Shown in pieces: positions 16,360 through 26,282 of a stretch of DNA of 64,000 nt. A program made the translations under genes and the position numbers. This DNA comes from CALBPI01 sp038531945. GTDB lineage: Bacteria; Pseudomonadota; Gammaproteobacteria; Steroidobacterales; Woeseiaceae. The DNA is taken from contig JBCBBH010000006.1 of the NCBI GenBank assembly GCA_038531945.1, forward strand, positions 105,869 through 169,868. The letters are read 5' to 3'. The number at the start of each line of letters is the position of its first letter. Positions within the stretch are counted from its first letter, which is position 1. The notes under the pieces are model-generated. The model did no database searches and had not been told where the DNA came from. It saw only the letters and a list, made by a program, of their open reading frames with translations.

Positions 16360-18096
16360 CTATCGGTCGATATCGCGAATACTATCAAAGACCAGATTGG
16401 CGATACCTTCTCCAAGTCCAGTCTGCTTCCTTCGACCCATCCAGAGCAGGGTTTTGCCGCCGAGCCACCGTGTCCGCTGGAAGCGTCGAGATACAAGCAC
16501 ACCGGCGCGTGGTACCTCCTCTTCCTCAATGAAGTACACCGGTTGAACTTCGCTCAAGATCTTACCTTGTGGTCCTCTGCTGTTGGGCAGCTTCGCGCGC
16601 TGTAGTCGGATTTCGCGCTCTGACCCACGTGCATGCGCAGGCACAAATGGAATCCAGTTGTCGGGAACCGTATTTCCCAAGACATATCGAATATTCGAGA
16701 CGTCGTCAGCTGGCTCGAATTGGTCCAACGACGGCAGTTCACGCTTTAAAAGTCGACCAGAGCCTGCGTCGCTTGCAACCACCTGTTCAATACCCCACAC
16801 GAGATTCGACATCTCATCCCGAATCAGATTGATGCGCTCGATGTCTTCGCTTTCCAGTCGCTGCCCGATAGCCGGCGCAAGATAAAACCGGCTCTCACCA
16901 GTTGTCGCGTTGTCGCGCTCGGTTTGGTGAAACATTGCAAATTGCTGCCAGTTTGACTCGGGGTCCTCGATCGCGGGTCGAACGGCCAGATTTTGGCCAA
17001 ACACGTCTGTGACCACAATAGTCTTGATGTCACAGAGTGTGTTTGTTTCCAGTTCGTACGGCAGGACAAACCAGTCGTTCGAGTACGTCAAACCGAACTG
17101 GGCAAGCAAGACGTTTAGCAGCGATGTTGGCGATGCGCTGATCCGTCCGAAGTTGACTTCACCTTCCTCCATCTGCCAGAGCCTCGGGTGCGGCATACCG
17201 CTGAATTTCAGGGGCGTAGGCAAAAACGTTTGAACTACACGCTGTGGAACTGCATTGTCATTCGCGAGCTCGCCGCGAGGCCGACGTCGCCGCTCTGTCG
17301 TTTGATCGAACGCTGGCCAGTCCAACCGTCCGCCCGGATACTGATCCGCAATGAGCTTGCGAGTGCCAGGCCCATCGTTTCGCGCGTTTAACGAGAACTG
17401 ATACTCGAGGCGAGACGCAGACCATGCGCTTTCCGTGTCGATGGGTTGGCTGTACAACGTGACATACCAGTTAAAGAACTGCACCTCGATCTCGGCAAGC
17501 GCATCATGGTCTTCATTTTCGATATCGGCAAGAGTCGTGTAGAGATCAACGAATTCGTTGCGTGTCATAATCTCAAAAAGCCGGAAACCGTCTGGAAGAT
17601 GCTGGCCCAGAGACAGCGACAAGGCTTGTCCGTCCGGATCATCATCCGCGACAACTCGATCAAGCGGAACAGCTTCAGCAAATACCTTGGTGTAACGCTT
17701 CAGCCTCGCTCTTGAGAGCAGAAGACAAAACTGGCGTCCCATCTGTGCGCGCAGGAAAAGGGTGGGTTGCAACAGTTCTTTTTCGACATAGGTTTCTAAC
17801 GCCTCATCCGTGTCGAACGGGACAGTTGCCCCGTCGGCCATGCCGATCTCCTTCGGTTGGCTGTGCACTCCCAAGACCCGGGCCTGGGCTGGCGTTCCAG
17901 CGTCTTCGCCCTCGAATTCACCAAACTGCCATTGTCTGCACAGAAACCACATCGGATCATGACAGGCCATTGACAAGCTCTGATCGAAATTGCTCGAGCG
18001 CGGATTGGTTTCAAGGCGGTTGTAGGTACGAATGTGAGGCGCTACGAACCTCGTACCTTGTCGTTTGAGTCGGGCGAACGGCAATACATCCGGCAT
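16360..18096 (-). CDS. Uncharacterised protein, last gene of the 16 kb five-gene cassette
   Basis: 578 residues, no signal peptide and no membrane helix. A distinctive conserved-looking segment near residue 45 reads CHDPMWFLCRQWQFGEFEGE followed by DAGTPAQARV; I recall similar segments in unannotated proteins of other bacteria, but cannot confirm it. Residues about 300-400 hold Trp- and Phe-rich beta-like stretches (FGLTYSNDWFVLPYELE, then VTDVFGQ), and the C-terminus is basic (RRFQRTRWLGGKTLLWMGRR, then KQTGLGEG). The start has a good ribosome-binding site (GGGGAG, seven bases). It begins 21 bp after the 1615-residue gene. I do not recognise a catalytic motif; a structural role within a complex is a guess. 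Confidence 0.85.
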   Translation of the reverse strand: MPDVLPFARLKRQGTRFVAPHIRTYNRLETNPRSSNFDQSLSMACHDPMWFLCRQWQFGEFEGEDAGTPAQARVLGVHSQPKEIGMADGATVPFDTDEALETYVEKELLQPTLFLRAQMGRQFCLLLSRARLKRYTKVFAEAVPLDRVVADDDPDGQALSLSLGQHLPDGFRLFEIMTRNEFVDLYTTLADIENEDHDALAEIEVQFFNWYVTLYSQPIDTESAWSASRLEYQFSLNARNDGPGTRKLIADQYPGGRLDWPAFDQTTERRRRPRGELANDNAVPQRVVQTFLPTPLKFSGMPHPRLWQMEEGEVNFGRISASPTSLLNVLLAQFGLTYSNDWFVLPYELETNTLCDIKTIVVTDVFGQNLAVRPAIEDPESNWQQFAMFHQTERDNATTGESRFYLAPAIGQRLESEDIERINLIRDEMSNLVWGIEQVVASDAGSGRLLKRELPSLDQFEPADDVSNIRYVLGNTVPDNWIPFVPAHARGSEREIRLQRAKLPNSRGPQGKILSEVQPVYFIEEEEVPRAGVLVSRRFQRTRWLGGKTLLWMGRRKQTGLGEGIANLVFDSIRDIDR

Positions 18097-18117
18097 TTCA
18101 ATACTCCCCTGTAGTAC

Positions 18118-21100
18118 CTAATCCAGCCCCTGATACAGCTGGTATTGCGACCTGAGTCTGGCCACCAATTCGTCATTGGTAGCAAGGTAATCCAGCGACA
18201 GATTGCTCTCGTTGAGATCGAAGCTCGCGATCGTCATGGGCAACAGCACATCCAGACTACCTTCCTCGAGAATCTGTGCGGGTTCGACAGCGCGCGTTCT
18301 CGCGCGATCCATGGTATCGGTCAGGGTGCCGGTCAGAGCATCCCAGGACCAGTGTTCGCCTCCGCTCGGTTCCACAGCGACGAGAATTGCATTGGGAGCC
18401 GATGCATTCGGTTGGTTGTAATTGAACGCGACGCCCGTTACTTCAGAGGGCATCGGTATTGATTCGGTCCAGTGATCAAGCTTCAGCATTCTCTGACGCC
18501 CGCCAACCCTCGCGGCGTCCAGACCGGAGATGCAAAGGCTCAGCGTGTCATCCTTGATGCTGAATGGCTCGCCGGTATCCGGGTCCTCAGCTGGAAACTC
18601 AACAGATAACCACGAGTCACCTTCGCGGTACGGCAACTGCACTGCATCAAACGAAACTGATTGCCCGCCGTTGAATTCCGTGATCATGCGTATGGTCTCG
18701 AGACGATGAATCGCAGGGCGCACCGGAGTGAGTGACTGTAACCAGTTTTCGATGGCGAGCGCAGGCGTCGTCTCATAAGTCGTTGCGTAGTGATTGAGAA
18801 GTTGCGAAGACCCCTCTTCCAGAGAACGCCGGATATCACTCGCATTCCCAAGCCGAAACTCTGGAAGCAATACAAAGTCATCGCCTAATACAGATCTGCC
18901 AGCATCGATCAAGCGCGCGACCTGCAGATCAGGACTTATCTCTGAGTTTGCAGCCTCCGCTCGCTTGGCGACGGCTACGCTGTAACGTTTACGTGCTTCA
19001 CGCCATGCAGTCGCCGCAGCGGATAGCAAATCTCCCCGTGCCGCAGCCGATGTGGTATCGATAGTATCCAGTCGCGGTGCTCGCATCCCGAACAAGGGTA
19101 GCGATGCCAGCGCCGAACGAATCTGTGAAGCAGCTCGCGGCGCTAGCGCCATCGCTTCAAAATAGGTTCGATCACGGCCACGCGCCTCGAATTCCGCAAA
19201 CGCCTCGCCGAGCGTCGCTGGGTTGTCAACAGACCGTGGTCGAATGCCATTCGGTGCCCTGCTCTCCAGTCGGTTCAACGCCGCATCAAATTGTCGGATC
19301 AACGCGCCCACGCGGCGATCGAAAGTGGCGACATCCCAACCGAACAAGGCGTCCGGGTTTTCGTCAACTGTTTGTGATCGTGGTCGAAAATCGCGCGCGC
19401 TGGCCGGTTTCGCTGTTGTGATCATCAATCGCAGGTATCGGAGAAGCGGAAGAACCTCAGCGACTGTGCGTTCACGCGCAGATTTTTGTGAGGTATCAAA
19501 CTCGACAACAATGCGATCGTCATCCGCGACATCAACTTCTGCGGTATAGGCGTTGACCAACGCAGGTTCAAGGCTACGCGCTCCGGTTTCGATGTCGATA
19601 CCTGCGGTGTAGACAAGATCAATGGGCTGCAAGTTAAGATCGGCGAGACTGAACTTCTGCCTCCGCCGCCGCTCGTCGCCGTCAGCGATCGCAACGCTGG
19701 CAACAATCCGGTCAGCCCTGCCAAGTTGGTGTCCGAGCCAGCGGTTGATGCCTGGCTCCGCTCGCGTGCGCGGCGTCGCTCTGGATGACCAGCCCATGTC
19801 TGCTTCGAGAGCAGCTACTCGTGTCATGGCCAGACATACGGTGTTGTTGACGGTCAATTGAGTACTGCGTGGCGTCTCCTGAACCTCCAGCTGTGGTGGC
19901 AACGAGGCTTCATTGAAACTGTTGAGGAGACCGGCGAGTCGATCGCCTTTGCCCTGTACCATCTGGAATGCCGCGTCGCTTGTGAGAAGGTCACCCATCG
20001 CATCAAGTACATCTCTCAATTGATCAATTTCTTCCTCTATCGCTTGCCGGTCCGGTGCTGGAATGGACAACTGACGCAAATCACTTTCATCGCTCTCCAC
20101 CAATTTCATTCCGTCTACGACAGAATAGGCAGGCACCGTCTCCTGTGCTTCGCTCCCGGCCTGTGCAATACCTACGTGCTCAATCGGGAAGCGCTCACGC
20201 AACGTCAGGATATGCCGATTAAGGTTGACGGTTGGTGTTGCGCTGGTCCTGTCATGCAGCGCGCGCTCGAACTGATAGCCAAGCAATGCTTCCAGTGCCT
20301 GCCCGTTTTGAATGCCGCTCATCAACGACTGAGCGCGGCGGACCCTTGCCGAGCTCAGATTGACGGAGAACACAGAAGGCTTGTCTCGCGAGGCTCGGTT
20401 TCGATACCCCGCGAGGAGTACGCCGGCCGCAGTTGCGTGATTCAACGAGGGCGTGTGCACAAACCCCGCGTTCCCGCGTAGTTCTTGCACGCTACCACCA
20501 CTCGGAGGCGTCAGCTCCTCTGCCACCCTCACCTCGGCTTTAGGCGCCGGCCGAATGTTCTCGAGCCATCCGTAAGCGCCCAAGTAAAGACCACGTCCTT
20601 TTTGTTGACGATTGCGGAACAGTCGGCGAGTAAACACTCCCGTGTGCCATGCGTCCAACCGATACGACGTCAAATCGAGGTGACCAATCAGGTGGCGCTC
20701 TAAAGCTTCCGTCGACAGTCCGGCTAGTCGACGAGCGGCTTGCCGGACAAGATTGAGCTCAGCGACAGCCGATGCGTTACGCCGCATACCGAGCAAATGA
20801 TCGCCCACAGGGATACGAACATTGAAGCGACGGCGATCGACGGTTCTCGGTGCACCTCGCAAGAGCTCCCATGTCGTTAGATCACGAACGTCTCGGTCGA
20901 AGTTCAACAGGCTCTTCTCTGCGGTCAGACGTGAGATCTCAACGCCTTCACGGCGATAAAACGACACTGCCGCCTTCTGCAGGCTGAGCAGCAACGCGTG
21001 TCGCAGCAAAAAATAAAGGACGGAACGTGGGGGTTTGGCGCCCGGAAGTTTATGCTGCTCCAATGCATCGGTTGATGTTTCGGTCGACAGCCATTCAATA

Positions 21101-22965
21101 AAATTTTGTGGCGCCGACCCAAGATCATCAAGAAACCGATCGGCTGACACTCGTTTACGGTCCACGAGGTGTCTGCGTCTAATTCGATCATTGTCTCGAT
21201 AGAACGAGAGTGCGCTGATCAGTGGGAATCCCTGCCCTTGGTACCCGGCCTGTGCGAGCCAGCTCATGATCGTGTTTTGCTGCCGCTGAAAGGCGCGCGT
21301 TGAGTTCGAAACGTTCGTGGCACTCAACGGCACATCGTTGAGGTGCCCCGATCGCTGCCGAAATGATGTTGAGTGTGGCGACAGTCCCATGATGTCGAGC
21401 AGGATTTCCTCCGCGTCACCCGGTTTTGCGACATACGCGACTTTCTCGTCTGCCATGCGAGACCACGTGCTTTGCAGAAGTCTGAGAATCGGTAGCATCT
21501 GACTCATCAGCGGATCATCATTTGGTTCTGTCCACCGGCTGAGGTCGCTCGTCACAAGGACACCGTAGGGTTGATCTCCAACACGGATCGACGGAACAGG
21601 TCCGGATGACGAGACGTTCTCTCGAAAAAACTCACGAAGTCGATCTTGCGCTATGCGGCTCAACGCGGGTCTCGTCAGCACTTCGAAAAAATATCCTACG
21701 GTGGCCGGATACAACGCGTCGTTCATCGCCCGCGCATCGGCCACCTGCGTCATGTCGGCATCGCGCGTTTCGGAAAATCCGTCGGGATTGATCCCGAGTG
21801 CTGTCGCAAAAGCATGTCCGTCCGTGTCCGACTGGTTGGATAGTGACTCGACCGGCGATGCGTCGTAGTAGCCGTTGGGCAACTCGAAATCGTTGCGGCG
21901 ATAGCCCGAAGCCGACGTGTCGGTATTGTTGGTCGGCGTACCGAGCGACAGGAAACTCAATCCTTTGGTGGAATACTGGTGCGCATGCAAATGGGCCTCG
22001 AGCAGAGACTGACTTTTCGCCGGGTCCGCGCTAGCCAGCACGCCGCAGACGACCAGTCGTTCAATACGACCCCCGTTGAGCATGTCCGGAGTCACCGGGA
22101 TGCGAAATGCGAGTCCCTTGTCGACGGCTGCATCGAAATCGCTCATCCAGGCGAAGCTTTCATCAAGTTCGATTCGCTGCTCAGTCTCTTGGAACGCTTT
22201 CTCGGCGAGGAACGGGTCAGGACCCAAAAACACATTGTCGGGTACCGGTTTGCCGACGGTGTGATGAACTTGTTGTCCGTTGTTGTATATCTGTAGCACG
22301 AACCGGTCGGGCAGAATTTGGGTTTGAGGTGCACGAGTCCAGTCGTGCGTCTTGGTCTCGTCTTGATCGGGAAACCTGAGACGGTCCTCAGAGAACCGGC
22401 TGTTTGGTCGCCAATTTGCGGGGGTCGTCTGCTTCGCTACCCAAACCGCTCGCGCCCGACCCAGTCGACGGGCGAACATGTTCCAGATTTCCTGTTTGCT
22501 TACGTCGGGCTCATCGGGGTTCAAGCGGTTGATCCGAAGCAGCGCACGCCAATAGTCTTGACCCGCGCTGACCTCATCGTCAGTCAATAAAGGCTCAAAC
22601 GAGTGAACGTGAAAATCATCTGGGTAGACTCTTACGAGAAGAACCTGACCGGATTGGTCATCAACAAATCGAGTTTCAAGTCGAACCGGCAGCATGACCA
22701 GCGGGAACTCCGCGTCAAGATTCTTTGCAATCCGCCGGTAATCACGGGCCGTATGTAACCGGTTCACCGCATCGTTCAGGCGCGCGTTTGCGCGATCCAG
22801 TTGCGCTGTTGGTCCGCGCAAGGCGGATGCGAGCGCACCATCGTCCAGGTCATCACCCCTCGCACGCTGAGCCGCGAGTCGCGCCATGTAGACGCGGGAT
22901 TGTGCCCGATCAACTACGTCTCGAGCTTGTTGAATCGCAGCAATGTTTTCATCGAAGGTTGGCAT
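18118..22965 (-). CDS. Very large uncharacterised protein (1615 aa) of the five-gene cassette
   Basis: 1615 residues, no signal peptide. Residues about 1-85 are a long charged helix, probably coiled coil (ARDVVDRAQSRVYMARLAAQ and similar heptads). A segment at about 90-115 reads AEFPLVMLPVRLETRFVDD, with RVYPDDFHVHSFEP just after. Around 420-460 there is ALYPATVGYFFEVLTRPALS then SIRVGDQPYGVLVTSDL, which looks like a conserved core. The central part is helical and Arg-rich, the C-terminal third more beta-like. Ribosome-binding site GGAGG lies in the stop region of the preceding gene (gap 8 bp). No known enzyme motif seen. Size and layout suggest a scaffold or structural component. Confidence 0.88.
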   Translation of the reverse strand: MPTFDENIAAIQQARDVVDRAQSRVYMARLAAQRARGDDLDDGALASALRGPTAQLDRANARLNDAVNRLHTARDYRRIAKNLDAEFPLVMLPVRLETRFVDDQSGQVLLVRVYPDDFHVHSFEPLLTDDEVSAGQDYWRALLRINRLNPDEPDVSKQEIWNMFARRLGRARAVWVAKQTTPANWRPNSRFSEDRLRFPDQDETKTHDWTRAPQTQILPDRFVLQIYNNGQQVHHTVGKPVPDNVFLGPDPFLAEKAFQETEQRIELDESFAWMSDFDAAVDKGLAFRIPVTPDMLNGGRIERLVVCGVLASADPAKSQSLLEAHLHAHQYSTKGLSFLSLGTPTNNTDTSASGYRRNDFELPNGYYDASPVESLSNQSDTDGHAFATALGINPDGFSETRDADMTQVADARAMNDALYPATVGYFFEVLTRPALSRIAQDRLREFFRENVSSSGPVPSIRVGDQPYGVLVTSDLSRWTEPNDDPLMSQMLPILRLLQSTWSRMADEKVAYVAKPGDAEEILLDIMGLSPHSTSFRQRSGHLNDVPLSATNVSNSTRAFQRQQNTIMSWLAQAGYQGQGFPLISALSFYRDNDRIRRRHLVDRKRVSADRFLDDLGSAPQNFIEWLSTETSTDALEQHKLPGAKPPRSVLYFLLRHALLLSLQKAAVSFYRREGVEISRLTAEKSLLNFDRDVRDLTTWELLRGAPRTVDRRRFNVRIPVGDHLLGMRRNASAVAELNLVRQAARRLAGLSTEALERHLIGHLDLTSYRLDAWHTGVFTRRLFRNRQQKGRGLYLGAYGWLENIRPAPKAEVRVAEELTPPSGGSVQELRGNAGFVHTPSLNHATAAGVLLAGYRNRASRDKPSVFSVNLSSARVRRAQSLMSGIQNGQALEALLGYQFERALHDRTSATPTVNLNRHILTLRERFPIEHVGIAQAGSEAQETVPAYSVVDGMKLVESDESDLRQLSIPAPDRQAIEEEIDQLRDVLDAMGDLLTSDAAFQMVQGKGDRLAGLLNSFNEASLPPQLEVQETPRSTQLTVNNTVCLAMTRVAALEADMGWSSRATPRTRAEPGINRWLGHQLGRADRIVASVAIADGDERRRRQKFSLADLNLQPIDLVYTAGIDIETGARSLEPALVNAYTAEVDVADDDRIVVEFDTSQKSARERTVAEVLPLLRYLRLMITTAKPASARDFRPRSQTVDENPDALFGWDVATFDRRVGALIRQFDAALNRLESRAPNGIRPRSVDNPATLGEAFAEFEARGRDRTYFEAMALAPRAASQIRSALASLPLFGMRAPRLDTIDTTSAAARGDLLSAAATAWREARKRYSVAVAKRAEAANSEISPDLQVARLIDAGRSVLGDDFVLLPEFRLGNASDIRRSLEEGSSQLLNHYATTYETTPALAIENWLQSLTPVRPAIHRLETIRMITEFNGGQSVSFDAVQLPYREGDSWLSVEFPAEDPDTGEPFSIKDDTLSLCISGLDAARVGGRQRMLKLDHWTESIPMPSEVTGVAFNYNQPNASAPNAILVAVEPSGGEHWSWDALTGTLTDTMDRARTRAVEPAQILEEGSLDVLLPMTIASFDLNESNLSLDYLATNDELVARLRSQYQLYQGLD

Positions 22966-22973
22966 TCCGCCTC

Positions 22974-25900
22974 CTAGAATCTCAGTCTTGGCACACCACT
23001 CAAATACGCGAACAACGTAAGTCGCTCGTCCCTGTCAACGGGTTGCGCAACCTGCGACTCCAGCATTTCCTTGGCATGCACCGCAATCATTGCCGGACGC
23101 TGTAGCAATATGGCCGCCATATCAGCGGAGCTGTGTCCCCAGCGACCCACCGATGGATCGCTCGGAAACGCTCTAGCCGAGCCCCGCTCCACTCGGCCAC
23201 TCGGTCGGCGACGGGCGGTAACAAAATCGATGTCGCCCTGAAAATTCTTCCATGACAAATCATTCCATGTGAGTTCATTCGGCTCGTTAGGATCGAACGA
23301 AATATCCATGCCGAAGCGAGGCTCCCCGGGTACTTCCGCAATAATGAAATACCAGCCCAGGCTGTCCGGTGCGTTCGCGGAGCCGCTCGCCGAAACCGAG
23401 GAAGTTTGTGTAGCGCCCGTCGCTTCCCTTACGGTCAAATCAAATCCCAGCAGTTTGATATCAGGGTCGATCTGCGCTTGATAGAGGGGAAACTTGATCT
23501 CGGTCGCGAGTTGAGCATCTGTCATCTCATCGCTTCGAATCATCGTCTCGGTGGTCGCATCCGGCGCTGAGTTCGGGAGCGCTTTCTGCGCGAAAATTAC
23601 GGTGTTGGGAAACTTGCGTAGAAGATCACCGCGAATCACAAAAACCAGTTGCTCACTGTCTTCATCTGGATCCCGGGCATTGTGGCGTCCAAGCCGACTA
23701 TTGCGTCGCCACTGATGGATTGGCTTGATATCTTTTAGAGCTTCAGAATCCTGTGGTGTTGAATCAGGCGTGACAAATCCACTGACATCCCAGAACTGTC
23801 GAAAGTAGCTCCCGCGCATATCCGTGGGATACTCACGCCACATGAGCTCCCGCCCCATCTCATAGTTCATTCCAACGAGATACGACTCGATAAATCTTTG
23901 ATTGGTCTTTAAAAGCGATAGCGTGTTGTTCTCGATCAACTCGAGATTAGGGAGTAAGAACTCCTTGTCGATATCCAGTAGATATTTGTAAGTTGGCGAC
24001 GGAAGATCCGGATACGCCATTGCCGGTAGAAACGCTTCAGGTTCTGGGCGAAATGTGCCGGGCGGCCATTTAAGAACTTGTTGGAGTCGCTCGTTATATG
24101 CTCGATTCGGCGCTATCGACAGTGCGACGCGCCTAGATGCAGCCCGTGCCGACAATGCGGGCAGAGCATCTTGGTGTCGGGTGACATCGAAGCGCTCGTT
24201 CAGCGCTGAGTAGGCTCCACGAACTGCAGCGTTGTGAGCGCGGGTCGACTCACGGTTATTCGCGACCGTCGTCGTAACGAACGTCATATCACGGCGTGTA
24301 ATCTGCGGTCGCAACTCGCCGGGCCTTACTCGCGGACGGAGGGTGGTTCGGCCGGCGGTTCCAGGCGCCACAGGCGCAGTGCGTGTGCCAGAGGATGGTC
24401 TCCGGGCAGTAGGGGTTCGTGTGGCCGGCACGCCAACCAATGGAAGCGCGCCTTCAACCAACCCGTCGCTATCCAACTGAAACCGCTGCGGATCGAAGCG
24501 GGTCAGCCAATCGGAAACGGGGGGAAGTCCACCCGTAAACCCATCCTGATTCGAGGCAAAGTCGGAAACCAAATTTGACTGCGTGCTCCAGACGCGTACC
24601 GCAGACGCTGTGGACGGTGCGTCAAACGTATTCAGGTTCCGCACTGGCGAAACGGGTTGAAACTTGCCGTCCTTATCCGGGCGAATTCCGTTCGCTCGAT
24701 CCATTTTCGGAACCGCATTCAGAAGCGAAAACCCACTCTCGCGTCCGCGATTCTTCAAGCCCCGAACGATCGAGGTTGTTGATCGTGTCATGCGAGCGAA
24801 CACACCGGAGAATACGGACTCACTGACGCGGCTCGTAACAACATCGTTTCGCACCGTGCCTCGCAGGCCGAGTACGCGTGATGTCATCGGTGCGATCATC
24901 GATAGGAACTGGCTTTCGTCTTGCGAGGCAACATTCTTGGCATAAAGCTGTTGCATGACGACCGACGTGAACCGCGCTTGCTTCAGCTTCCGGTTTGCAT
25001 CGAGCACGTCCCCGAGCTGTTGCCAGGCGGCATCGGAGAATGATTCCTGGTTCTCCTGTACGACGCGCTTACCGAAGCCCGCGGGAACACGAGTTCGAGG
25101 ATCCCGATTCAGTTCGTCAAACCAGTTCGAACCGCTCGCATCAAAGTTGGGGATGACCCGTTTGCCAGACGAACGTGTATCGCGACGCATCGCGTGAAAC
25201 ATCCCGTAGAACGGAATCGACACATAGGGGTCTTGATCGTCTGACTGAACCCGCACTGTATTTAGGTTGACGAGCGCTTCCACGTCGTCGAGGAACGGCT
25301 GTGGTCTCGTCGCAGGCGGAAACACGGAACGCCGGGCGTTCGGTGCGATGACAGCGCCCTCAAGCAATAACGTAGATGGATTGGGGGCCCGCACTGCGCC
25401 GTTTGCATCAGCGCGAATAAAACCGGGTTGAGAGCAATCCATCTCTCGCACACCCACTCGTTCATCCATTACGCGCGGTTGGAGTTGCTTGACGAGGTAC
25501 TCGAAATCGAAGTTCTTTCCAGTGGCGAATGCAAATCGGTGATAAACGGGAAACTCCGTGGCTTCGTTCGGCCAGGCAGGCTGTTGCGCTGGCACTCCGG
25601 CCGGTGACTGTCCAAGTCCCGCGCGACGGCCTGTTTCAAAGGTTGGAATCAGGAACGCATAATAGGGTGTCTTTGGCTCCAGTTGCCGCGGACACAGTAG
25701 CCGGCTGTAGACGCCATCCGGGTCTTTCTTTACATCTTCTTCCAACCCATCAAGAAACTGATCGAACTGTGATTCTTCATGTGGGAGATTCGAATGCATG
25801 TGGCACCACAAGTGCAATTCGTCGTTCGGTTGAAGCGCTTGTGGGTTGACGATCTGTATCGAACTAAGTGGCTCGCGTCGCGATGTCTCGACAAACTCTG

Positions 25901-26276
25901 CCGACTTCAGGACGATAAGCGACAACCACGGTCTTAACTTCAAATCATCCGATGCTGCCGCAGCCGGTGTGTATCGAAATGGAAAGTCTTCGTCATAGAA
26001 CTCGACGTACGGAAGATAGTTGGGTTCGTAATCACCTACGCCATCACGTGGTTCTGTACGAATGATGCTTTGTGGATTGACACCGACGACATCGCCAGGC
26101 CCCATCAAGGCAAAGTTCTGCGATATGGTCTCGCCAGTGGTCAGCTCGACTTCGACTGGAACACGAGCTCGCTCGATGACCGCGCCATCGCGTCTCCCCA
26201 ACGTGTCTTTTTGCCGAATCGCGTCGGCGATTCCTCGACGCGCCCATGACAAAAACTGATACCGACCAAAGCTCAT
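22974..26276 (-). CDS. Large uncharacterised protein (1100 aa) of the five-gene cassette
   Basis: 1100 residues, no signal peptide. The N-terminal 230 residues look like a compact beta-rich domain (YQFLSWARRGIADAIRQ, PVEVELTTGE, YVEFYDEDFPFRYTP, LRPWLSLIVLK). A low-complexity, Pro/Thr/Arg-rich linker occurs at about 615-665 (TPTARRPSSGTRTAPVAPG, TTLRPRVRPGELRP). The C-terminal domain (about 740-1095) contains AYPDLPSPTYKYLLDIDKEF and GMNYEMGRELMWREYPTDMR and ends with a Trp/Asn segment (NELTWNDLSWKNFQGDIDFV). It starts 6 bp after the DUF6603-like gene. The linker suggests two separately folded modules. Function not recognised. Confidence 0.88.
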   Translation of the reverse strand: MSFGRYQFLSWARRGIADAIRQKDTLGRRDGAVIERARVPVEVELTTGETISQNFALMGPGDVVGVNPQSIIRTEPRDGVGDYEPNYLPYVEFYDEDFPFRYTPAAAASDDLKLRPWLSLIVLKSAEFVETSRREPLSSIQIVNPQALQPNDELHLWCHMHSNLPHEESQFDQFLDGLEEDVKKDPDGVYSRLLCPRQLEPKTPYYAFLIPTFETGRRAGLGQSPAGVPAQQPAWPNEATEFPVYHRFAFATGKNFDFEYLVKQLQPRVMDERVGVREMDCSQPGFIRADANGAVRAPNPSTLLLEGAVIAPNARRSVFPPATRPQPFLDDVEALVNLNTVRVQSDDQDPYVSIPFYGMFHAMRRDTRSSGKRVIPNFDASGSNWFDELNRDPRTRVPAGFGKRVVQENQESFSDAAWQQLGDVLDANRKLKQARFTSVVMQQLYAKNVASQDESQFLSMIAPMTSRVLGLRGTVRNDVVTSRVSESVFSGVFARMTRSTTSIVRGLKNRGRESGFSLLNAVPKMDRANGIRPDKDGKFQPVSPVRNLNTFDAPSTASAVRVWSTQSNLVSDFASNQDGFTGGLPPVSDWLTRFDPQRFQLDSDGLVEGALPLVGVPATRTPTARRPSSGTRTAPVAPGTAGRTTLRPRVRPGELRPQITRRDMTFVTTTVANNRESTRAHNAAVRGAYSALNERFDVTRHQDALPALSARAASRRVALSIAPNRAYNERLQQVLKWPPGTFRPEPEAFLPAMAYPDLPSPTYKYLLDIDKEFLLPNLELIENNTLSLLKTNQRFIESYLVGMNYEMGRELMWREYPTDMRGSYFRQFWDVSGFVTPDSTPQDSEALKDIKPIHQWRRNSRLGRHNARDPDEDSEQLVFVIRGDLLRKFPNTVIFAQKALPNSAPDATTETMIRSDEMTDAQLATEIKFPLYQAQIDPDIKLLGFDLTVREATGATQTSSVSASGSANAPDSLGWYFIIAEVPGEPRFGMDISFDPNEPNELTWNDLSWKNFQGDIDFVTARRRPSGRVERGSARAFPSDPSVGRWGHSSADMAAILLQRPAMIAVHAKEMLESQVAQPVDRDERLTLFAYLSGVPRLRF

Positions 26277-26282
26277 TTGCCG